From Malus domestica (lineage: Eukaryota; Streptophyta; Magnoliopsida; Rosales; Rosaceae): a stretch of 64,000 bases of DNA. The stretch is taken from NCBI RefSeq assembly GCF_042453785.1, contig NC_091676.1, positions 565,501 through 629,500 on the forward strand, given 5' to 3'. Made by a program: the position numbers and the translations under genes. Of the stretch, positions 55,920 through 64,000 are shown one piece after another. Each line of letters opens with the position of its first letter. Position 1 is the first letter of the stretch. Below the pieces are notes generated by a model. The model saw only the letters and a list, made by a program, of their open reading frames with translations, was not told the origin of the DNA and searched no databases.

Positions 55920-58004
55920 ATAATTGCTTTAATTATCTTCTGTAACTTTTCAAGCCACCTTGATTGCAATCCCAATCCGGTAAATGCGCAATGTTTAGTG
56001 AGTTGTATTTAATAATCATTAAAAAATATATATATAACTGCTCATGCACATTGCATGCTCAAAGGATACACATGTCCTGCACACTAAATGCTCAATACAT
56101 GCACATGATATGCAAACTGCATACTGAAACATGCACATGGCAAGACAAACACCGATCTGCTAAGTACTAAAATTACGATAACATTTAACCGAATAAACCA
56201 CAAACTGTACAAAACTTAAAACAAAACCGAATTGCAAAAGTTAACCAAATAAATGCAGTCAAATAAATGTTGTCCAACTTTGGTTCGGACAATTACCAAA
56301 CGATAAGCTCAAGACCAAATCTGTTTCCATACAAATCAACTAATGCAATAGCAACTACTGATAGTTGTAAGAGTAAAAATATGGCACGAAAGGACTCATG
56401 CCGGCACATCCTTGTCCTGGTATCATATTCCATAGGCCTGATTAAACTTGGCTATCTAACTCCTTCAGTCTTCCGCCACTTCATCCTCAAATTCAAGAGT
56501 TCGCTGTATACATAGCTGTCAAAGCATTAAAAACGCCAACAAATGAGCAGGATTTGAAGGCCATGAGAATGGATATCAAATGACAACTACAGTGCAGATT
56601 TAAAAGCATCCGTTGGTTGATTGCTCAATGCCCTGTACCTCTCCTTGTCCTTGTAGTACATTGTACATATATACAGTCGCGAGAGAGAGAGAGAGGTGAT
56701 TGAGTGATGATTCGATCAAAGGTGAGAGATGGTAGCTGGTACTGGTGCTTCTGCTTTCTTAGAGAGAGAGAGAACCTAACACGTTCAGTCTTGGACTTGT
56801 TGACATAGATCAACCCTAGACTAGTATTACTAGTAACTACTATGAGAGGGCTTGCTCCATGTGTGGTCATTTCTACATAGAGACCCATCAACTCAACTCA
56901 ATTCTTAAACAAAAAATGGATGTACAATTTAAGTCCAATTAAAAAGATAGTCATGACACATGGGAAATTTAACAGCTATCCATGGATATTTTCTGTTTGG
57001 CTAGTGAAGTGGGTTGGGAACCAAGCAAGCTTCCACTGGTTTAATGAGTGAATTCTTGAATTTGAATATAATATTGCATTTCAATTGAATCTAAAATTAC
57101 ATCATCTCAAACACATGTAATTAGTCAGGTTCAAACCACACAAGAACGTGAGGCATTTTTTCTTTCAAGATTGTCTTGGTGCTAAAACTAAAAGGGTTTG
57201 GTAGGGCATCAATGCAGTTGGGTCATGCATGCAGCAAAATCAAGTTATTGATCTTTCAATTCATAAACAGGCCCTTCAGTTTATGTGCCACACAAAAGTT
57301 GTACAGCATACAAACTCATACAATTCAATTTTTTTCCCATCATCATCTCTCTTTCTCTTTGCTGCTTTTAAAGTACCTAAAAATTAATATGAAATAACAC
57401 CATGCATACTATAGACTCATAAAAAAGGGATGGAAGAAGGAGAAAGGAAAGGATTTTTGGAAGGTAGCGAGTAAAAAACCCAACAACTTGAAGAAGAGGG
57501 TTATCCACCAACCACCCCTTACCAATTATTTATACTTAGGATGTGTTATCCACGCTCTTTGTTAATTTATGTCATTTGATATTCTTTAATTTATTTAATT
57601 CGACAACCGCAAATTGAGATGAGCGATTCATCAATGTATTTATTTTTAGTATTTAAATGTAGGTAATTAACATTTAGGCCGTTCATAGTGCACCATAAAT
57701 TTAAGATAAATAGAAAGCTATGCCTACAGGTTGCTCTGAATTCGCAGGTTACTTCATGTGCATCTGCTAGCTCACATTAGATGCAATTAGGCATGCACTT
57801 GCTCCAAGTACACTGGCCTGTCTGTTCCTTTTTCTCAAATTGTTCAACTTCTTTGTTTCTTTTGATTGAGAGGATCAGATTCACTTTACGAGATCAAGAG
57901 GGCGTGGCAGGCTGAGCATTTGCACTCCATCTATGATCCTACCTGTTGTGTAATATCCTACGATTTCATATGATATCTCACACTTGCACCTCTCTTTTTC
58001 TTAA
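55920..58004. other. Accessory DNA without a recognised gene
   Basis: Includes a region of repeated ATGC/TGCACA words (56040-56150), GA tracts near 56680 and 56760, and the inverted partner (56865-57965) of the 36.9-38.3 kb repeat. No gene seen. Confidence 0.4.
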
Positions 58005-58405
58005 GGGCACATTTTATCATCCATAATAAGCCTTTTTCCTTAAATCCAAATATGTTATATAGCTTCTTCTTTGGTGTTCCAATTGGAGAAAAACTAGGAT
58101 TCAATTAAGGTGATATTTCAAAAAAAATAGTATTGTTATACTAAAAAGTTAAAATACATGAAAGTGTATACTTTTGCTTACTATACCATTATTTTAAGAG
58201 GCAATGTATATAAGTAAACTTCTTTCCTGCCAATTTGGCAATGGTCATGGTAATCTCCTTAGTTAAATAATATGTAGAAAATGTTTAACTGGAATGCTCA
58301 TTCATTAACCCAACGTATAAGTAGTTTCAAGTGTAAAATAATGTTCAGAATACAAATAATATCACAATTCTCCAAAATACATCAACTAATATTAACATGT
58401 CAACA
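58005..58405. repeat. Third copy of the palindrome E outer segment
   Basis: TAAGGGCACATTTTATCATC onward follows the palindrome E right arm (inverted) for about 400 bp, through CAATTCTCCAAAATACATCA. It has the extra stretch AACGTATAAGTAGTTTC that the left arm of E lacks. No inverted partner is attached. Confidence 0.75.
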
Positions 58406-58514
58406 AAAGTCTATGATTTCGCCTCATATGACATTTTCGTAAATTCATACTTCGAATTATAAAAACCGTGAAATTTTGAGACGGGTTGTTACTTGTTACA
58501 TCAAGAATAGAGGA

Positions 58515-58725
58515 TAAAATAACGGTGAGTATGAAATTAAGAACATATATTAAAGGCATATATCATTGGTTTCGTCTCAAACATTTCGTCCACAGGAGGC
58601 AGCGTCTGTACAAAACGCACAGCGAGGTGAGTGAATCATTTCGTCGAACACCTTGCGTGCAAATATTCAGAGTCAAATTAAGAACATATACTAAAGGCAT
58701 ATATCATTGGTTTCGTGTGTGAGAG
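58515..58725. repeat. Two direct copies of a 45-bp segment
   Basis: AAATTAAGAACATATA(T/C)TAAAGGCATATATCATTGGTTTCGT occurs at about 58530 and 58675, 145 bp apart. Confidence 0.8.
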
Positions 58726-58774
58726 AGTGACAGAGAATGAGAAAGTGAAAGAGGAAAGAGGAAATAGGTCATAC

Positions 58775-58903
58775 TAGATTAGGCTTGTAGAGATTGTGGA
58801 CGACGGAGGCCCCTGCGAGAAGAGAAGCCACAACGACGACGGAGGACCAAGCCAGAGATGGAGTGCCCGTTGGCGGCCTCCCTCCCCCAAATTCCCGATT
58901 CAT
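58775..58903 (-). CDS. Small one-TM protein, first exon or 44-aa ORF
   Basis: ATG at 58903 opens a 43-codon frame: MNREFGGGRPPTGTPSLAWS then SVVVVASLLAGASVVHNLYK and PNL. It is followed by GTATGA, which is either a splice donor after codon 43 or Val plus stop (44 aa). Residues 18-37 form a clear hydrophobic helix. I believe longer plant proteins of about 60 residues start this way and continue with an acidic tail, but I found no second exon in the next 700 bp. The upstream DNA is GC-rich and carries TGGGCTT (site II-like, near 59053), typical of housekeeping promoters. Gene or recent fragment cannot be separated here. Confidence 0.5.
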
Positions 58904-59937
58904 CCCTAACCTAACACAACACAATCGGCGGCGGCGCCTCAATTGAGATTCCGGCTCCTTTTTTTTTCTCTCGCTCTCTTTTTGTTTTTTATGTAATTCC
59001 CGCCCGCGGTTTTTTTTTTTTTTTCCCTAGCACGCGCGACGTGTTCTCTTAATGGGCTTCAAGCGAACTTCATTTTCCTTGGTGTAATTAGGGCCTTTTA
59101 ATTTTTTGTTTGTATGGCCCACGTAACAAAAAGAAGAAATTCTTTTGTTGGTTTACTTTCTTCTCCACTTCCGGATTATAATCGAACAGTAGGTGATCAT
59201 AATTTTCTTGGATCATAGGGCATGGGAGAAAGAGACTGATATTGGAGAAAAATTAGATAACTAGATTAATTGGTGACCTAGAAATAGACAATTTTGAACT
59301 TTCAATTATCAAGAAACCTTGCAGAATCATTAAAAAAAAAAAAGATAGATGGAGAACGTTTAAATGAGAAGGTTACTCGCCTTTTTGAAATTGAAAAGGA
59401 ATCTGTTTTTTTACTAGCATCCCAATTTAATTTTATGCTTACACAACTAGCTCCAAAGGTGTAGTGCAACATTTTCGAAATTTCATATAACTTTTCACCC
59501 GCATATTCTAATTCATGATTTCTTAAGTGTTTACCAATACACAAAATAAAGAAATATGTGAGTTTTACATGACAATTTGTAATTCAATACATGAAAACCC
59601 ATGATTTAGATTCATTAGGGGCCACTTGATCTCATACACGTTCATTTTTTCTCTTATTTTCGAATTCCCCGATATGTAGACGCGCATAACTCATTATATT
59701 ATCGAACCCACTTAGTTTTGTGTATCTAAAAAGAACAAAAACATCTATAAGCACAACAGAAGAATGTCAAGAAACAAGAGGAGCAATAAAGAATGAAACC
59801 ATGTCGGAACAGGTTGATTTAATCAATTAGCATAAGCGAACCCAATTTATAGAGGGTTCAATAAATCTCTCTCATTACACAAGCACAGCCCACAGGCTCA
59901 TTTCTTCCACACAGATTAAAAAATATTATACAAGAAA
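58904..59937. other. Promoter of the small ORF and intergenic DNA
   Basis: GC-rich up to about 59060, then AT-rich. An 80-codon minus ORF (59302-59544) has no recognisable features. Confidence 0.4.
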
Positions 59938-60471
59938 TTAGCATTGTTTGGTGCATATGCATCTACGGCGGAAGCCACGGCATTGTCCTCCACTGGAGCC
60001 CTCTAATTTGCAGGTGTCTACGCAGTTGTTTGTGAAGAAGCACACTCCCTTGAACTTGCTACTCGGATGAGAATCGCACTTCTTTTTCTCAGCTGCTCCC
60101 TTGCTAGTCATGCCACTCCTTCCCTCAGCGGCCATTGGCCCCATCCCTGTCAAATTCAAACTCATTAAAACGACATCAATCTTTAGTTTAAGATCATATT
60201 AAATAAGAAAGGAGATAAGTTCGAGATTGTTTATGGAAGGCTAAAAGTACATTCGGACAATAAAATACGCTTCTAATTATGTTTGATAGAAAAATTTATA
60301 AAATATTTTGAGTCGTGAAAATGGAAGTACTTCATTTTCAATAAAAAATTGTACATATTTAAAATAAAAGGCAAAAGCGTGTATTAGCACAATTGCTTCT
60401 TTCATACCAGTAGTGACCAAAAGCAAGATGAGAACGAAAGCAGCTGAAACAAAACGCATTGAGGGCTCCAT
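59938..60471 (-). CDS. Plant defensin 1 with pro-segment (2 exons, 90 aa)
   Basis: Secreted antimicrobial cysteine-stabilised alpha-beta peptide. Exon 1 60471-60408 (signal peptide: MEPSMRFVSAAFVLILLLVT), exon 2 60146-59938; the phase-1 intron in the signal region is the defensin hallmark. Eight cysteines at 45, 57, 63, 67, 76, 84, 86 and 90 keep the pattern C-X11-C-X5-C-X3-C-X8-C-X7-C-X1-C-X3-C with GGQC. Between signal and first Cys lies an extra segment of about 20 residues (MGPMAAEGRSGMTSKGAAEK). Basic surface (CRGFRRRC). A TATA box (60567-60573) is 96 bp upstream. Confidence 0.93.
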
Positions 60472-60566
60472 CTTTGATATGTGCGCACGTGTATATGTGA
60501 GTGTGTGCTTGTGTATGAAATAAAGAGCAAATTTTGCTAATGCAAAGAACTATAACCATGCATGGC

Positions 60567-60573
60567 TTATATA
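60567..60573 (-). promoter_or_regulatory. TATA box of defensin 1
   Basis: CCTATATAAGCC on the minus strand, 96 bp before the ATG. Confidence 0.65.
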
Positions 60574-60735
60574 GGGAAAGAAGATCCATCTCCGAAAACG
60601 AAGCTTAGCTCCATAGCCAAAATAAGCAGTTGAAAAATTCCAACTTAAAGAGGCACCACAAACCAACTTCCTATTTTTGTGAACTAACTTTCAGCTTCAT
60701 AATTTAGGTTACTGTAACCTACGTACATTTTTGTA

Positions 60736-60887
60736 TTTGGGTGGTGTTATTCACACATTTTGACCTCTTACATTTTTCTCTCAATTTTTAGTTTTCGGAT
60801 CGAATGTCATGAAGAAAGATTAATAGACAAAAATTAATAAATATGTAAAATAGATAAAAAGGGACGTGTGTGAATAACACTACATTT
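60736..60887. mobile_element. MITE related to family 1
   Basis: GTGGTGTTATTCACACATTT at the left and GGGACGTGTGTGAATAACAC at the right are inverted. The middle AGTTTTCGGATCGAATG resembles the family 1 core. About 550 bp upstream of defensin 1's TATA on the far side. Confidence 0.65.
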
Positions 60888-61254
60888 TTCATGTACATAT
60901 GACCTTTCTAACAAAACCATAATATAGTACACTTCCCCTTGATCAATTTCATTCTTTCTTTCTTGGTCCCCATTAATGAAAGGTACACCAAAAAAATAAA
61001 GACCTATATAAAAAGGTTAATGCGAGTGCTGTATATATGATTTAATTTCCATCTACAAATTCCATTCCACTTTTTTGGTTACATATACATAACACCTTTT
61101 TAACAAGCTTATAACAGTTAAGATTTCAAACTTAGGGTTAGAAACTTGGAATGATATTATAAATAAATATAATTTCTTAAAAATGCATACTATAGCAATA
61201 GCATACAGAAGTGGGAGAAAATATGAAAGTGTTTTAAAAAAATATGTGGAATAG

Positions 61255-61410
61255 TCTTTTAAAATATGATTGAAAGGTCAAGGGTTCGAGTCGTGGAAGT
61301 AGTCTCTTTGCAAAGCAAGGATAAGATTGTGTACGATAAACTTTCTCGTCCCTCCGACCCTCGCAAATCAGATGTCTTATTGGCTTAAGGTCACCATTTT
61401 TCGTCATTTA
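61255..61410 (+). mobile_element. SINE-like fragment
   Basis: B-box GGGTTCGAGTCGTGGAAG followed by TCTTTGCAAAGCAAGGATAA and the pyrimidine-rich TCTCGTCCCTCCGACCCTCG, a common plant SINE body. The A box is poor. Confidence 0.6.
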
Positions 61411-61467
61411 AAATAAGAAAGAAAATATTATCTTAAAGAACTATTTCTTCTAAAATAAAAATAAAAA

Positions 61468-61566
61468 TAGGGAACTTTAACGAAAAACTCCCGGTTCACT
61501 TTAACGAAAAACCACATTTTTACACTAATTATGAAGTCTTTCAAGTCATTTTTCATTAGTTTTCCT
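61468..61566. mobile_element. MITE-like repeat, family 4, deleted copy
   Basis: GGGAACTTTAACGAAAAACT to TTCATTAGTTTTCC; shares both ends with 54020-54180 but lacks about 50 bp in the middle. Confidence 0.65.
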
Positions 61567-62140
61567 ATAAAAATATTAAGTCTTTCCTTAAAAGATGCTT
61601 AAGCAACTCCGAACCCTTTTCATAATATTTTCTGGCGCATCAATCTCCCCTTGTCCTACATATTATTATTGGTTGAAGAGTCGAAAGAACTTAATACAAC
61701 CGAAGGTTTGAACAAAAAGTTCCATCTGACACCGACAATGTGACTTAACAATCTTTGTGATACAAACTAAAGTAATGTGTTGAATTCACACTTAGTGGAT
61801 TTCTTTTTCAACAATTCCTTGTCAAAACAGAGAAAATTAAGTTTCGCTATTAGCATTCCACAATAATTATCTTGCACTCTTCCTTGATTAAAAGTCAATA
61901 ATCGAAAGAGGAGTTTGTGGTGATGTCTGGAATATTAATAACAACCCCAGAGAAAAGGATAGGAGATAATAGGTGATTAAAAATATGTAAGGTATTGTGA
62001 AAACACTGCACAAGACATAAGAATAATGATCCATGCATGATCATTCAATTTATTAGCAAAAGTGAATACAGGATCATATCAATTGATCTCATTACACAAG
62101 TATGATCCATATGCAGTTTACATTTCTTTTAACAAATCAA

Positions 62141-62517
62141 TTAGCACTTTTTGGTGCACATGCATCTACGGCGGAAGCCCTTGCATTTGCCTCCATCGAA
62201 TTTCTCTCTTGCGCAGGTGTTTGCACAGTTGTTAGACGAAAAGCACATCCCCTTGAACTTGCCGCTCGCAGCCTCACAGGTTCTTTTCTCAACTTCCTTG
62301 CTTGATTTGGACTTTGCCTCAACACCCATTGGCCCCATCTCTATCAAATCCAATTTCATCAAGTATAAAGATCATTTTTTTTATTTGTTGTTGAATAAGA
62401 TGTTTTATTCAAAACACCATAAGAAATTAATTAATAAAAAGAGATATAATTACCGGTAGTGGCCAAAAGCAGGACAAGAACGAAGGCAGCAGAAACAAGG
62501 CGCATTGAATGCTCCAT
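62141..62517 (-). CDS. Plant defensin 2 with pro-segment (2 exons, 87 aa)
   Basis: Exon 1 62517-62454 encodes the signal [20 protein letters not shown]; exon 2 62340-62141. Cysteines at 43, 54, 60, 64, 74, 81, 83 and 87 form the full eight-Cys defensin pattern. Like defensin 1 it has a segment of about 20 residues before the first Cys ([20 protein letters not shown]) and the basic loop CKGFRRRC. Adjacent tandem paralogue of defensin 1 with the same strand, intron position and phase. TATA box at 62573-62579. Confidence 0.93.
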
Positions 62518-62572
62518 TTTTATTTGTGTGTATGTGAATGTGTGCTTGATTTATGTGTTTGTGTATGACTTA

Positions 62573-62579
62573 TTATATA
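62573..62579 (-). promoter_or_regulatory. TATA box of defensin 2
   Basis: CCCTATATAATAAG on the minus strand, about 60 bp before the ATG. Confidence 0.6.
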
Positions 62580-62580
62580 G

Positions 62581-63319
62581 GGATCGAGGGCAGATTAAAA
62601 AGGATTATTCTCCGTAACAAGAGGTAGCTCCATACTCAAAATAAAAAGTTGAAATTTTCAGCTTAAGAAGCACCATAAACCAAATTCCTATTTTTGATGA
62701 CTAGGTTCTCCACCCTACATTTTTCCGTGCATATTATGGTTTCTTCTTCAAGCACACTTAACTTTTACTTTTAAACGAATTTTTGGATTTTAGGCACATT
62801 TGACTTATTATTCACATTTTTATATGTAAATGAAGCGACAAATATCTCACTTAAAAGGACCATATAACAAAACGATTGTTTTTACACAATTTTTAGTATG
62901 TCTATACCAAATTAACATAAATTATAGATCATGATTTGAACATTAGGTGTAGAGGAAGATTAAGTTGCTTTAGCTAATTTGGCTAAGCCTAATAAAATGA
63001 ATCTTAAAGCAGAACCCTTGAGAAAATGATGATTAATTGCATTTCAAACGTAGGGCATTAGAAATACTTAAATTCATTGACAAATATAGAAGTTACATAG
63101 TACGACATTATGAAATAACTCACGACGGTAGTACTTAACTTAACAAACAAGAACATTAAGAACCATAACAGGGATAGGATGTTAACAACCCAACTGTGAA
63201 TTGGGCCATTAACTTATTCTAGCTAGTTCCACACTCGTACCAAAGTACCTGCGTCCATGCACCCACTGATAATTAAGTGATGAGTGATCAGCTCATCACT
63301 AGCTTAATTAATTAGATAA
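62581..63319. other. Intergenic between defensin 2 and defensin 3
   Basis: Promoter of defensin 2 next to the gene, then AT-rich DNA. No other feature recognised. Confidence 0.4.
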
Positions 63320-63656
63320 TTAACAATGTTTAGTGCAAAAGCATCTACGGCGTAAGCCACGGCAATTGCCCCCGGGGAAGCCCTCAGTTTGGCAAACAGC
63401 AGCACAGTTACTTTTACTCACGCAGCTTCCTTTGAAACGGTTACTCTGAGACTCGCAGGTCCTACCCTCAGCAACCATCGTCCCTTTAAACAATTATTCC
63501 AAACAATAAATAGTTAATATGCATGGTTAAAATCGTAATAATATATATTAGCGACGAAGTTATTAACAAGATCGAGGGAAAAGAAATATTACCGGTGGCC
63601 ACCAAAAGTAGCAGGAAGACGAAGACGGTTGGAAATAAACGCATGGAACGCTCCAT
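63320..63656 (-). CDS. Plant defensin 3, compact form (2 exons, 75 aa)
   Basis: Exon 1 63656-63593 (signal [20 protein letters not shown]), exon 2 63483-63320, with the same phase-1 intron as its two neighbours. Cysteines at 31, 42, 48, 52, 62, 69, 71 and 75. The mature peptide begins near [14 protein letters not shown] and ends [14 protein letters not shown], about 47 residues, the standard defensin size. It lacks the longer pro-segment of defensins 1 and 2. TATA box at 63701-63707. Confidence 0.94.
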
Positions 63657-63700
63657 CTTATATAATTTATATGTATCTATAATCGGAACCTAGCAGCACC

Positions 63701-63707
63701 TTATATA
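63701..63707 (-). promoter_or_regulatory. TATA box of defensin 3
   Basis: GTCTATATAAGG on the minus strand, about 45 bp before the ATG, giving a very short leader. Confidence 0.65.
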
Positions 63708-63731
63708 GACTGGAGATTGAGGAGATGGGAA

Positions 63732-63850
63732 AAGATCCTTTCCGGATCCAGACTCTTGAAATTTAATTCAATAATTACAAACAGAAAATTCTCTAAAAAT
63801 TATAATCATTATAACCGTTGGATCAAATTTAAAAATTTCGAATCTTCGAA
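63732..63850. mobile_element. MITE, family 2 (GGATC ends), partial
   Basis: GATCCTTTCCGGATCCAGAC, then AAAATTATAATCATTATAAC and CGTTGGATCAAATTT as in the other family 2 copies; the right end is diverged. It sits immediately upstream of the defensin 3 TATA box. Confidence 0.6.
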
Positions 63851-64000
63851 CCCCTTTTCCATAGAAGATAAGATATGTGCCTGTGCTAAGCAATATTATA
63901 TTATTACTGATGTGATTGGACCATGCCGTTCACAAATAAACGACGATAAAGAAAGAGGGAAATAATAGCAGCCATGCATATTTCTGTGCTCAAATGAATG

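Larger units (their letters stand above)
60480..62140. other. Promoter of defensin 1 and intergenic DNA
   Basis: Holds a MITE resembling family 1 (60736-60887), a SINE-like piece (61255-61410) and a family 4 remnant (61468-61566). No additional gene seen. Confidence 0.45.

Noticed and set aside
1-64000. CRISPR arrays, bacterial operons, tRNA or rRNA genes
   Set aside because: None seen; the repeats present are plant MITEs, SINE pieces, microsatellites and palindromes without regular spacer structure.

Overview
This is a plant nuclear window: intron-rich genes with GT/AG junctions, AT-rich intergenic DNA, many MITEs, and plant-specific families (remorin, PPR, MIOX, TOM1/TOM3, defensins). Protein similarity and the repeat types suggest a woody rosid, probably Rosaceae (apple or pear lineage). 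That placement is inference.

Layout. 1-7 kb (minus strand): the first exon of an aldo-keto reductase that continues off the left edge, a solo LTR with a perfect 5-bp target duplication, and a complete 11-exon myo-inositol oxygenase. 8.6-25.3 kb: an 11-exon TOM1/TOM3-type gene (minus), then on the plus strand a six-exon remorin and a three-exon triple-CCCH zinc-finger gene, followed by a decayed EMB2794-like PPR gene. From memory, these four are neighbours in Arabidopsis (At2g02180, At2g02170, At2g02160, At2g02150), so the block looks like ancient conserved synteny whose last member has died here.

26.4-36.5 kb and 45-58 kb are accessory DNA: a TRANK1-like helicase pseudogene without its Walker A segment, a mosaic of PGPP1-like and pseudo-response-regulator fragments, and a series of large near-perfect palindromes (arms of 0.2-1.6 kb). 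Several palindromes carry whole gene-length fragments, introns included, in tail-to-tail inverted duplicate. One holds a cyclophilin remnant and two hold an unidentified gene starting MAMIVQLLNN. Read-through of these would give long hairpin RNA, and this is the most unusual part of the window.

38.7-43.4 kb: two intact single-exon minus-strand genes for plastid proteins (a PPR protein like At5g13770 and a SLOW GREEN 1-type TPR protein). 58.8-64 kb: a tiny conserved-looking one-TM protein exon and three tandem two-exon plant defensin genes, all on the minus strand, each with its own TATA box.

Coding coordinates for spliced genes were derived by hand from frame continuity, splice consensus and remembered family sequences. 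Homology names come from recall and were not searched.
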